A stretch of 48,515 nt of DNA from a virus: the IMG/VR virus record IMGVR_UViG_3300042879_002447, positions 1-48,515 of that record. One strand, 5' to 3'. Position numbers and translations under genes: made by a program. Under the pieces are notes generated by a model that worked only from the letters and a program-made list of their open reading frames with translations, was not told the origin of the DNA and did no database searches. Positions 1-7,445 of the stretch are shown here, piece after piece. Within the stretch, counting starts at the first letter, position 1. Each line of letters begins with the position of its first letter.

Positions 1-1148
1 ATTTTTGTGCCAATAATGATGCTAGATTCTTCGCATCCTCTGAACTTAGATATAGCGTTATATCTGTCGCTGATCGAAGTACACCCCTCCAAGAATTGGA
101 CGTTTCCTCCAACCAACTTTTCCAAGGCTCTACCGTGGTCAAGTGATTTGGTAAGGATAAGGATACGAGCTTTTGAGTTTTTTGATTTGATTCCATTTAC
201 AATATCCGCAATTATTTTGTTTCTAGATTCATTATTAACAATGAAAGTTTCATAAACATCTTGGAAACTCATATCTTCATCTGCTCCACTAGCAGAATAG
301 GATCTGTTAATAATTTGTATTATAGGCTTGGTTAGAGTTCCCGCTTCAATTAAATTTGCTGTGTCTACAACTTGAATAATACTACCTAAAGCACCTTCAA
401 GATTATATCTTGGTATATTATCGCTGGGTGGCGTAGCAGTAAATCCAAAACGATAGACAGCATTTGGAAAACTTCTAATAGCTGCCAAAGTCTGTTTTCC
501 ATTAGCAAACTCATGGCACTCATCAATCATCAGAACTTCGGCAGACTCTAGGTGCGTGTCAAGTATTCTATCTATACTTTGAATAGTGCAGAGCATGATG
601 TCTCCATACACATACCCTTCTCCAAAGCATAAACCTACATCTTTAATATTGCAAGACTCGGTAAGGAACTTGTAAGTTTGAGTTAATAGTTGCTTGGCAT
701 TAAATAGAATAACCATCTTTCTGCCCCGCAGAGCCTTGATTAGACCTGCCATTATCAAGGTTTTTCCTGAACCTGTAGGAGATTTTATTATCCCACGGTG
801 CTGCTCTAGACCAGTTTTTATAAGTTTTTCCTGATAGTCGTAATATTTGAACTTATCAAAATCAAACTCTGAGTGGTCAAAATTAGTTCTTTTAGCACTA
901 TCCTCGTATATAATTTCAGGAGTGCAATTTATCTTCTTAAGATCTTCAAGTATTCTGTGCAATAGACCTGATTTAAAAAGACCTGTGTTAGAAATGAATC
1001 TGACCTTACCGTCCCAATGTCTTCGCTTATATGCCATAGAATACTCGGATCCAGGCTCCTTAAAAGCGTATAATTCACATAATGCTTTTAACAGATCAGG
1101 ATTGTCTGTGTTTATTCTAGAGTTTAAGGTATCGACATAGATTTTCAT
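1..1148 (-). CDS. uvsW: UvsW-like superfamily 2 DNA/RNA helicase (partial, 3' end outside window)
   Basis: ATP-dependent helicase of the T4 UvsW type, which remodels branched DNA and R-loops during recombination-dependent replication. Reading leftward from ATG at 1148, the N-terminal part ends in a WDGKVRF segment like the substrate-recognition domain of UvsW. Next come helicase motif I (SPTGSGKT, near 750-780), motif II (DECH, near 510-530), motif III (GFTATP) and a motif IV-like ILTKSLDHG. About 382 codons are present; the end lies beyond base 1. T4 UvsW is about 500 residues, so most of it is here. It is divergent from the gp26-like gene. No Shine-Dalgarno lies ahead of the ATG; instead the motif ACTATAATAGT ends 3 bases upstream, suggesting a leaderless mRNA. 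The helicase class is certain from the motifs; the UvsW assignment rests on the N-terminal match and phage context. Confidence 0.88.
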   Translation of the reverse strand, partial: MKIYVDTLNSRINTDNPDLLKALCELYAFKEPGSEYSMAYKRRHWDGKVRFISNTGLFKSGLLHRILEDLKKINCTPEIIYEDSAKRTNFDHSEFDFDKFKYYDYQEKLIKTGLEQHRGIIKSPTGSGKTLIMAGLIKALRGRKMVILFNAKQLLTQTYKFLTESCNIKDVGLCFGEGYVYGDIMLCTIQSIDRILDTHLESAEVLMIDECHEFANGKQTLAAIRSFPNAVYRFGFTATPPSDNIPRYNLEGALGSIIQVVDTANLIEAGTLTKPIIQIINRSYSASGADEDMSFQDVYETFIVNNESRNKIIADIVNGIKSKNSKARILILTKSLDHGRALEKLVGGNVQFLEGCTSISDRYNAISKFRGCEESSIIIGTK

Positions 1149-1162
1149 TACACTATTATAGT
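1149..1162 (-). promoter_or_regulatory. Palindromic promoter-like motif ahead of the uvsW-like gene
   Basis: Plus-strand TACACTATTATAGT. Read on the minus strand it is ACTATAATAGTGTA followed directly by ATG. The core ACTATWATAGT is self-complementary around its centre and contains a TATAAT hexamer on the minus strand. The same 14 bases (W varies) occur at 47439-47452 and 48493-48506, each time touching or nearly touching the start of a minus-strand gene. No TTGACA-like -35 box is visible upstream. Promoter function is inferred. Confidence 0.6.
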
Positions 1163-1163
1163 T

Positions 1164-1177
1164 TATGCATATGCATA
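1164..1177. repeat. 14-bp perfect palindrome in divergent intergenic region
   Basis: TATGCATATGCATA is perfectly self-complementary. It sits between the promoter-like motif at 1149-1162 and the AGGAG ribosome binding site (1177-1181) of the gp26-like gene. Its place suits an operator for a dimeric regulator acting on either divergent gene, but no binding protein can be named. Confidence 0.4.
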
Positions 1178-1190
1178 GGAGATTTTTTTA

Positions 1191-1934
1191 ATGAACATTA
1201 AACAAGGTATGGACCCTGCAAAACAGCAAATTATTGATAATATTTTAGGATCATTACCAACAAGTGTGGAAACTGAGGTAATTCTTCCTTCGGAGGCTAG
1301 ACTCTATACACTAATTGATCCAGCTCTCCCAATTACATTACGCCCAATGACATTTGAGGATGAACGAGCATTAATTAGCTCTGATAAAAATTCAGACCCA
1401 GTTAATCTTCTACTAGGTAGATGTGTTAAAAATATTAACATAGGAGATCTTCTTCCTATGGATAAACTTTACTTACTGATGAAATTAAGAGAAATTTCGT
1501 ATGGTAATGAGTACAAGACCACACTAATCTGCCAACAGTGTAAATATGAAAATATATCCACAATTAAGTTGTCCGAACTAGCTGTCACCCCTGTTCCAGA
1601 TGATTTCAAAGAACCCGTAGAAGTTACACTTCCAAAAATTGGGAAAATAGCTAAGATTAAGTTCCCTAGAGTACGGGATGAGAGATACCTAACATCTTCT
1701 GAAGATATTTTTAACAATCTTTGGAGATTTGTTACAGAAATTGATGGACATCAGGATAAGTCTATTATCTCTGCCGTTATAGATAAGCTACCTCTAGTAG
1801 ACATGAAGACAATAACAAATGCTCTAAAAGTGGAATACGGACTAGATACTAAGGTAAAGCTAGTTTGCAGCAAGTGTGAGGGAACCTCCCTATTGGAGCT
1901 ACCACTTAATGCAAATTTTTTCAACGTGAGCTAG
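1191..1934 (+). CDS. 26: gp26-like baseplate/tail assembly chaperone, frame-0 product
   Basis: A 247-residue protein resembling the T4 gp26-type baseplate hub/assembly family. It has two CxxC pairs (C114/C117 and C226/C229) that could form a split zinc ribbon. Start ATG 1191 has AGGAG nine bases upstream. It lies at the head of the tail block, where contractile-tail phages place tail assembly chaperones ahead of the tape measure. The 3' end carries a slippery T run (1916-1922), and an open -1 frame continues to 2116, so a longer 308-residue form is probable (separate entry). The family call is from overall resemblance and position; the gp26 name is moderately sure. Confidence 0.65.
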   Translation: MNIKQGMDPAKQQIIDNILGSLPTSVETEVILPSEARLYTLIDPALPITLRPMTFEDERALISSDKNSDPVNLLLGRCVKNINIGDLLPMDKLYLLMKLREISYGNEYKTTLICQQCKYENISTIKLSELAVTPVPDDFKEPVEVTLPKIGKIAKIKFPRVRDERYLTSSEDIFNNLWRFVTEIDGHQDKSIISAVIDKLPLVDMKTITNALKVEYGLDTKVKLVCSKCEGTSLLELPLNANFFNVS

Positions 1935-2116
1935 GGGAAATAATTAACTTAGATAATCTTCTCCTAGAAGCCTATATATTGGTAAATAAAGGATTTTTTA
2001 CATACTCTGACGTAAGAAGTATGACTAGATTAGAAAGATCTTTATTTATTCAATTAATAAAAGATGATATAGAAAGACAATCAGATGCAATTAAACGGAG
2101 TAGATCTGGTAGATAG
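1191..2116 (+). CDS. Probable -1 frameshift fusion of the gp26-like protein (308 aa)
   Basis: Frame 0 reads AAT TTT TTC at 1914-1922. This contains two overlapping X XXY YYZ heptamers, A AAT TTT and T TTT TTC. A -1 slip on the second continues at CAA 1922 for 64 codons to TAG 2114-2116. The extension begins QRELGEIINLDNLLLEAY and is charged, probably helical and protein-like. The -1 frame is opened by TAA at 1908-1910 and has no ATG before 2021, so independent initiation of the full segment is unlikely. It fills the 150-base gap before the next gene (start 2085) exactly. A GGAG at 1895-1898 lies upstream of the slip site and could act as a stimulatory anti-SD contact. Tail chaperone pairs of lambda (G/GT) and P2 (E/E+E') are made this way. 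In T4 the comparable role may be split between gp26 and gp51; that parallel is inference. Confidence 0.65.
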
Positions 2117-3029
2117 ACATAATAGACCAACTGTCATACAGAGAGTCGCTTTACGGGCATTTTTTATAAATGATGGTGAATATTATGATCCTTTTGATAT
2201 TAGTGCAGTAACTATTTTTGAAAAGTCTGCTAATTTTACTCCTAGCACAGTTCTAAGTGCAAATCTAATATCTACCGAAGTTCCAAGTTCAATAATAAAA
2301 ATGAACTTTGGAGCTTCCGCTAATGATAGTGGTGCTGCGTTATACCCATCTAGTTATAGTATAAACAACAATATTGCAGCAAGCTCTATTTATAGAATTA
2401 AAAAAGGTGAGTATGTCTGTGTATTAGACCTAACAAAGGAAACTTCTGGTTTATATAACCTTAACGGTTCTTCTGTAATAATTAGAAATTCAGCAAGCTC
2501 TGTAACTGATTATATTGATTGTTGGACAATCAAGTTTGCACAAGGTTCTAATTATCAAACACTTATAAATGAATTTGCATTATATAACGACACATTCTTT
2601 ACAGTTACGCAACCTTTAATATTTGCAACAAAGAACAACTTAGTAAATAAACATCTAACTCTAAGCTCAATTGAAACTTTAAAAGTACAAACAGATATAA
2701 CAGTTCAAAATAGAAATATTGATACGTCGATAAGAAATATATTCAAAGATTCAGCAATAACTGATGCTAAAGTAAAAATTGAAAAGGTTAATGAAGACTC
2801 AACCACTCTTCCAGCTACAGTAGTAGTATCTTCATTTGAAGATACAGAATCGTTAGTTGATATAACTTCAGATAATACTATATTATTAAAATTCGATACC
2901 ACAATGCTTGCTACTCACCCAAGAGTAGCTAGTTTTGGTGGACTGACTGGAACATATAGAGTAACAGTCCGATATACTTTATTAAATGATACAATTATTA
3001 GTAAACCATTCTATTTTACAATAAGTTAA
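2085..3029 (+). CDS. Putative virion structural protein, beta-rich
   Basis: A 314-residue protein of unrecognised family. It is rich in Ser/Thr/Asn/Val with alternating hydrophobic strands. The last ~100 residues, ending in a YRVTVRYTLL strand and KPFYFTIS, look like an immunoglobulin-like beta sandwich. The ATG overlaps the -1 frame extension of the preceding gene by 32 bases. The ribosome binding site is weak (AGAAAG), consistent with translational coupling to the frameshifted reading. The N-terminus (GVDLVDRHNRPTVIQ) reads as a natural protein start. It ends convergently, overlapping the primase gene by 14 bases. Position between chaperone and tape measure favours a tail or decoration role; the function is not known. 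Confidence 0.7.
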   Translation: MQLNGVDLVDRHNRPTVIQRVALRAFFINDGEYYDPFDISAVTIFEKSANFTPSTVLSANLISTEVPSSIIKMNFGASANDSGAALYPSSYSINNNIAASSIYRIKKGEYVCVLDLTKETSGLYNLNGSSVIIRNSASSVTDYIDCWTIKFAQGSNYQTLINEFALYNDTFFTVTQPLIFATKNNLVNKHLTLSSIETLKVQTDITVQNRNIDTSIRNIFKDSAITDAKVKIEKVNEDSTTLPATVVVSSFEDTESLVDITSDNTILLKFDTTMLATHPRVASFGGLTGTYRVTVRYTLLNDTIISKPFYFTIS

Positions 3030-4011
3030 TTTCACTCATAACTTTATAATCAAAATTATACAGTGAGCTTTTCTCAGTAATCCACTGAGGAAGGCTCACT
3101 CCCTTTATGTGAGCATCATTCCAATCCTTGCACTTGTTTGGAAGATCACAGACATAGAAAGGATTCATACGACGCTCCTTTCGTAGTCTTTCAAAGGCTT
3201 GGATACCTCTTTTACCCGCTGCATCATTATCAAATCCTAGAATAATCTTGCCTTGGAATGTTGATAGGATTTCTGCCTGACGAGGGCTAACGGTATTCTT
3301 CATAGTAGCCGTAGCGTTTACACCTTGTAGTTGTAAAGAGATAGCATCAAGCGGACCTTCGCAAACAACTAGATGATCCGCATCCTCGTCGTAAGGATAT
3401 AGAATTTCAGAAGGATTAGGAGCTATCTCAGTTGAAGGATTAAGATACTTGGGTCGCTGATCTCCAGTAGCACGGGCTTGGAAATAGAACACGACACCAT
3501 CCTTACTAAACGGAATGATAATTCTATCTCTGAATTTTCCATCCAAACACAAGTAGTATTCTGGTCTTGTATCATTTGATTCATTGAAAAGCTTTCTACT
3601 AAAGAGAATATTCCATGCGTTCAATATCTTAGGATCTTCGGAGAATCCAGATGCAATATTAAGGGGGATTAGGCTGTCGGTATCAAGTTCTAGCTGGCGC
3701 TCTTCCTTGACGATATCAGGAATTGTATCGTCACCAAGGAAACAGAAGTTCTTAACTAAGAGATCCTTGTAAGCCTTAAAGTAAGGAAGATTTTCGGCTT
3801 CCGCGTAGAATCTGACGAAGTTTCCTGTACGTCCAGTCTTGAAGCACTGCCATAGACCACTATCTATATTAATGCTCATGTGTCGCTTATAATCGTTTTC
3901 GATAAAAAGCGACTCCATTATAAACTCTCGGCCATTAGCAGATAGTTTACCAATATTGGAAAAATTCTTGGTAATGTAGTCTCTAATAAACTGAGGTGCT
4001 ATATTGTACAT
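3016..4011 (-). CDS. 61: gp61-like DNA primase (TOPRIM)
   Basis: A DnaG-family primase of T4 gp61 size (331 residues; T4 gp61 is about 340). It makes RNA primers for lagging-strand synthesis with the replicative helicase. The TOPRIM core is clear: CEGPLDA at 217-223 (catalytic E218) and GFDNDAAG at 259-266 (acidic pair D261/D263). The RNA-polymerase-basket segment YFQARATGDQRPKYLNP (176-192) precedes it. The N-terminal CHC2 zinc-ribbon region seems degenerate: where DnaG has CFGCGxxG, this protein has CFKTGRTG (56-63), and no upstream CPxH is seen. Its ATG at 4011 lies inside the 5' end of the divergently read nuclease gene, so the two genes overlap head to head by 8 bases. Confidence 0.85.
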   Translation of the reverse strand: MYNIAPQFIRDYITKNFSNIGKLSANGREFIMESLFIENDYKRHMSINIDSGLWQCFKTGRTGNFVRFYAEAENLPYFKAYKDLLVKNFCFLGDDTIPDIVKEERQLELDTDSLIPLNIASGFSEDPKILNAWNILFSRKLFNESNDTRPEYYLCLDGKFRDRIIIPFSKDGVVFYFQARATGDQRPKYLNPSTEIAPNPSEILYPYDEDADHLVVCEGPLDAISLQLQGVNATATMKNTVSPRQAEILSTFQGKIILGFDNDAAGKRGIQAFERLRKERRMNPFYVCDLPNKCKDWNDAHIKGVSLPQWITEKSSLYNFDYKVMSEINLL

Positions 4012-4792
4012 ACAAACTATTTCCGAATCTAAGTATCAAACCTTTAAACAGTGTAAGTTGAAGTATCGTTACCGCTACGTCGATAAGCTTCCTGAACCTG
4101 AAGAATCAAACACAGACGCGCTGCACTTTGGATCTTATGTCCACAAGATCTTTGAGAACGGAGTGAATGCAAAGACTCAGGACGAGTTGGTTCGTATCGC
4201 TGAAGAGGTAAGAGGCTCATACAGCGTATCAGAGAAGTACGATGGCAAAGATTTAAAGTGTATCGAGAATTTTGTTAAGTTCAATCAACAACTTAACGAA
4301 ACGGTAGCCACAGAGCTTACGTTTGAAGTTCAAGTAAAAGATGATATTACTCTAAATGGAGTAATTGATAGAATCGTCAAAGGTAAGGACGGTGGATATT
4401 TAATTATCGACTACAAGACTTCTAAGAAGGAAAAATCTAAAGTAGAGCTTTATCAAGACTCTCAGCTTAAGGGTTATGTATATGCTGTAAGTAAACTATA
4501 CAATGTGCCTTATTCAAATATTATTGCAGCACACTACTATCCTCTTACTGGATCTTTTGTCCATGTACAATATTCTGTGCCCCAGATAGGCTCTCATCTA
4601 AAAGCTATTGTAGATGAGGTTTGGAAGATTCGTAAGTGTAAGATGGAAGATATGAAGCCTAACCGTAATGATTTCTGTAACTGGTGCGCCTACAAGTCGG
4701 CGTGCCCTGAATTCAATTCTTTGGATGAAGTTACAAAGAAAGTTGATCAGCTAAAAGCTATCAAGGAATCTTCGGGTAAGACCCATAAATAA
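4004..4792 (+). CDS. Cas4/RecB-like PD-(D/E)XK exonuclease with Fe-S cluster
   Basis: A 262-residue nuclease of the PDDEXK_1/Cas4/AddB C-terminal type, expected to resect DNA ends in recombination or repair. Visible motifs: SxSKYQTFKQC at the N-terminus, H47 (GSYVHKIFE), D122 (GVIDRI), D136-Y-K138 (IIDYKTSK) and QLKGYVYAV near 154-162. Four cysteines C17, C225, C228 and C234 form the split C-Xn-C-X2-C-X5-C iron-sulphur signature of AddB/Cas4. The start is TTG 4004: it keeps the conserved SKYQ segment, has GAGGTG five bases upstream (3993-3998), and no ATG is available in this frame there. Overlaps the primase start divergently and the small minus gene convergently. No cas1/cas2 or repeats nearby, so this is a phage recombination nuclease rather than an adaptation gene. 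Confidence 0.87.
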   Translation: MYIQTISESKYQTFKQCKLKYRYRYVDKLPEPEESNTDALHFGSYVHKIFENGVNAKTQDELVRIAEEVRGSYSVSEKYDGKDLKCIENFVKFNQQLNETVATELTFEVQVKDDITLNGVIDRIVKGKDGGYLIIDYKTSKKEKSKVELYQDSQLKGYVYAVSKLYNVPYSNIIAAHYYPLTGSFVHVQYSVPQIGSHLKAIVDEVWKIRKCKMEDMKPNRNDFCNWCAYKSACPEFNSLDEVTKKVDQLKAIKESSGKTHK

Positions 4793-5054
4793 AGGGCTGA
4801 TATATTTCAATATCTATTGAACTAAAGAAGTTAGTTACCTGTGCAGGAGAATACTTACACTTTTTAGTTAAATAGTTATAAAGCATTTCAAGTTTTATCG
4901 GCTTTTGTTTATTTAATGAATCTAGAAGTTTTAACTGAAAATGCTTGATAAACTTTTCAGAATACTTATGTCTCCACTTATCTACAAATGAATAACTTAA
5001 GGTTTCATTAATTAAATCTATAAAATCTATAATATCTGTGTCTAGGTTGCTCAT
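4761..5054 (-). CDS. Small hypothetical protein (97 aa)
   Basis: Not recognised. An Asp/Ile/Leu-rich, likely all-helical protein beginning MSNLDTDIIDFIDLINE and ending IYGSYPKIP. It overlaps the end of the nuclease gene convergently by 32 bases and is divergent from 5094. Size and placement among replication genes would suit a small regulator or loader (a T4 gp33-like co-activator was considered), but the hydrophobic-acidic clamp-binding tail of gp33 is absent, so no function is assigned. The start ATG has no clear Shine-Dalgarno, like other minus-strand genes here. Confidence 0.6.
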   Translation of the reverse strand: MSNLDTDIIDFIDLINETLSYSFVDKWRHKYSEKFIKHFQLKLLDSLNKQKPIKLEMLYNYLTKKCKYSPAQVTNFFSSIDIEIYQPFIYGSYPKIP

Positions 5055-5075
5055 TACTTATTCTATTTAATATTA

Positions 5076-5084
5076 CTATATAAT
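5076..5084 (+). promoter_or_regulatory. TATATAAT promoter-like box ahead of gene 5094
   Basis: CTATATAAT, nine bases before ATG 5094, with no SD between. The identical nonamer occurs at 38128-38136 ahead of another plus-strand late gene. It may be a gp55-type late promoter, which in T4 needs only a -10 element (TATAAATA). Inferred from sequence and position. Confidence 0.4.
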
Positions 5085-5093
5085 ATATCTTAT

Positions 5094-5477
5094 ATGATCA
5101 ATTTTTCACCAAAAGTTAAAAAATTTTTAACTAATGTAGGTGCTGACAAGGATTATGACGTTCAGATAGTTCCTAGATCTGATTCTTGTGCAGTTCCAGG
5201 AGACTTCGTATTTTTTAGGTACAGCTTAGGCTCTGGAAAAGGTAGTAGAGATGCAAGAATTGTTATGGTAGTCTACCCTATAACTAAGGAGGCTAAAACA
5301 GGGAATTTACTTTTGACGGGTTTTAGAGTGCCTGATGTTGGAGATTATAACCCAGATTCTTTGCAAACTCTATATACCAATAAAGCGTTACCTAAAGAAA
5401 ATTATAGAACATATATTCTTCAGAAGGTATATGGGCCTATAAGAAGAATTAGAAGAAATAATTTCAGGAAACAATAA
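5094..5477 (+). CDS. Hypothetical protein preceding the tape measure (127 aa)
   Basis: Not recognised. The central part (VPGDFVFFRYSLGSG, then ARIVMVVYP and GNLLLTGFRVPDV) looks like a small beta-barrel. The C-terminus is very basic, ending in a VYGPIRRIRRNNF segment. It is followed after three bases by the tape measure gene, so the two are probably co-translated. Position suggests a tail-assembly or baseplate accessory protein. It may start from the TATATAAT box just upstream rather than from a transcript through the minus-strand gene. Confidence 0.65.
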   Translation: MINFSPKVKKFLTNVGADKDYDVQIVPRSDSCAVPGDFVFFRYSLGSGKGSRDARIVMVVYPITKEAKTGNLLLTGFRVPDVGDYNPDSLQTLYTNKALPKENYRTYILQKVYGPIRRIRRNNFRKQ

Positions 5478-5480
5478 TCC

Positions 5481-7442
5481 ATGCTTCCAGTATTAGCAGC
5501 ACAAGCCGCAGACACTTTATATCAAACCTCAATGGGGGCATTGACTGGTGCTATAAATGGTCTTAAAGAGAGATTTGATAAGGCTATACAGATTGCTGAT
5601 AATGCTCAAAGAAATACCCTAGCTTTAGGAAAAACTCTAGAAGAAGCTAGGAAAGATTTAGGCGGATCTATAAAAGGTCTTAGAGGAAGTTTAGAAGGTC
5701 AATTAGGTGTAGGGATTCAATTATTAAGAGCGGGTCTTGATAAAAATTCAGCAGGTGTAGCTAGATTAATAAATCAGCAGATGTTAACGGGGACAGCCTT
5801 TACTAATACTGCAAAAACTTTTGCTAAATTAGAAGGTGTTTTAGGTTTAACAAAAGATGCTTCTGATAACCTAGCTGATGAACTTGGTTTTTTAGGAGCT
5901 AAGTTTGGAATTAGTACAGATAAACTTGTAGAAAGTATTTATTCATTAAAAAGCACATTTGCAACACAAAAAGTCCTAAAACTGGGAGAGGAATTTCAAG
6001 CAGCGGTAGCACGGCTACAGGCAGAATTTGGTCCAGCACTCGCTGAAGAAGTGATTGGAGCAGTTCAATATATTCTAGAACCCTCATTTGAAAGAACTGC
6101 TCAATTAAACTTTGCAGGATTAGGAGGCATTAGAGAACAATTATTAGCTAATCGTAAAGATTCTAATGCTTTGTTTGAACTGTTATTAAATGCTGTAGAA
6201 CAAACAACCCGAGTATTTGAGCGAACCGCGGGGAATCGTCCTGAAATGTTGGGAGTTGTATCTCAATTAATGGGAGCAGGTGCTCAAAGTTTATACTTAT
6301 TAGGTAATGCCGTTAGACGAGATCCTAAAGATATATCGAGAGAGGAAGCCTTTAGTAAGTTTGCTAAACAACTTAATGTCATAAGAGAAGAAGCATTAGC
6401 TCCATTTGATAGTCTTATAAGTGAAAAACTGTATCCTGCGTTTTTAGAACTTAATCAAGTTGTATATGGTAGTATTAATATATTTTTTAAATCAATTAAG
6501 AATTTTGTTGATGGACTTACAAAAGATGGTGAGGATTTAGTAAAAAGTGATGTTTTTAAAAATCTAAAAATAGCACTGATTGATGTAGCTTCAGGTTTAG
6601 CCTCTCCATTATTTAAGATTTCACAGTTTATAATACAAGGGGGTATAGACCTTTTTATAGAAGCTATTAAAAGTTTAAATCAATGGCTAAAAGAGTTCAC
6701 AGCCCCTGGTGCTGGGTTAGATCAATTTAGAGCAATAATTGCAAGTATGCCTTACCATCTATTAAAGTTTTTAGATGGATTAGCTTATCTTGTTCCAAGC
6801 TACACTGGTCCAAGTAGTGAATCACTTCTAGCAGCAGAAAAAATAGCATTTGAGGAAGAGTTAAGATTACAAGTTAGACAAGGAATAAAATTACAAGGAA
6901 CTGAATATGGTCAAATTTTTGATCTTGAGGGGCGTATCCAAAATGTACAAATACTTAATGACTTAGGAAGAGCAGCACAACGACTTGGAGTTGATTTAGA
7001 GAAAATACAAAAACAAAATGAACTAGATCCTACTCAAAAAGCTACTGATGTTCTTGGTAAAGCTGGAGAACTATTTACCAATATAGAAAATAATCCATCT
7101 TATGCTCTAATGAAAGCTGCATTTGATAAAATGAGAAAAAATGCAGAAGAAGGAAAGGATATATTACTAAATGTTGCAAATATTCTAGATGGTGTAGAAA
7201 CTAATACAGCACAGACAGCACAAAATACATACAAGCCTCCACAAGCTTTAGTGGCAGCTTCTGTAGAGCAGGGAGTTTTGGATCTTATAGCAGCCAGAAA
7301 TATAATTTTTAGTTCAAAAGAACCTATAGAAATTTCTGCACCAGAAATGGAAAGACTATTAAAACGAAATATAGAGGATAAAAATATCCAAATGAAGAAT
7401 TCTTGGGGTCCTAATCCAGCTCAATCAATTAGAGATAAATAA
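5481..7442 (+). CDS. 29: Tail tape measure protein (gp29-like)
   Basis: A 653-residue, largely helical protein rich in Ala/Leu/Gly with amphipathic repeats. Examples are GALTGAINGLKERFDKAIQ at the N-terminus, LEEARKDLGGSIKGLRGSLE near 54-73, and a long helical middle. It occupies the tape measure place, directly ahead of the tube/baseplate junction, hub and spike genes. Length is close to T4 gp29 (590), so a tail of roughly T4 length (about 100 nm) would be expected; this is inference from size. No lytic transglycosylase or peptidase motif was noticed. Starts at ATG 5481, four bases after the previous stop. Confidence 0.75.
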   Translation: MLPVLAAQAADTLYQTSMGALTGAINGLKERFDKAIQIADNAQRNTLALGKTLEEARKDLGGSIKGLRGSLEGQLGVGIQLLRAGLDKNSAGVARLINQQMLTGTAFTNTAKTFAKLEGVLGLTKDASDNLADELGFLGAKFGISTDKLVESIYSLKSTFATQKVLKLGEEFQAAVARLQAEFGPALAEEVIGAVQYILEPSFERTAQLNFAGLGGIREQLLANRKDSNALFELLLNAVEQTTRVFERTAGNRPEMLGVVSQLMGAGAQSLYLLGNAVRRDPKDISREEAFSKFAKQLNVIREEALAPFDSLISEKLYPAFLELNQVVYGSINIFFKSIKNFVDGLTKDGEDLVKSDVFKNLKIALIDVASGLASPLFKISQFIIQGGIDLFIEAIKSLNQWLKEFTAPGAGLDQFRAIIASMPYHLLKFLDGLAYLVPSYTGPSSESLLAAEKIAFEEELRLQVRQGIKLQGTEYGQIFDLEGRIQNVQILNDLGRAAQRLGVDLEKIQKQNELDPTQKATDVLGKAGELFTNIENNPSYALMKAAFDKMRKNAEEGKDILLNVANILDGVETNTAQTAQNTYKPPQALVAASVEQGVLDLIAARNIIFSSKEPIEISAPEMERLLKRNIEDKNIQMKNSWGPNPAQSIRDK

Positions 7443-7445
7443 ATA

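Noticed and set aside
847-1140. 97-codon plus-strand open frame opposite the helicase
   Set aside because: Shadow of the helicase gene, which carries clear motifs on the minus strand.
1935-2116. Independent small gene after the gp26-like gene
   Set aside because: No ATG, GTG or SD at the beginning of the -1 frame; the first ATG (2021) would discard half of the protein-like segment. The frameshift reading explains it better, though a sequencing error in the T run cannot be excluded from sequence alone.
4004-4792. CRISPR Cas4 adaptation gene
   Set aside because: No cas1, cas2 or repeat array nearby; the protein fits the wider phage/AddB nuclease group.
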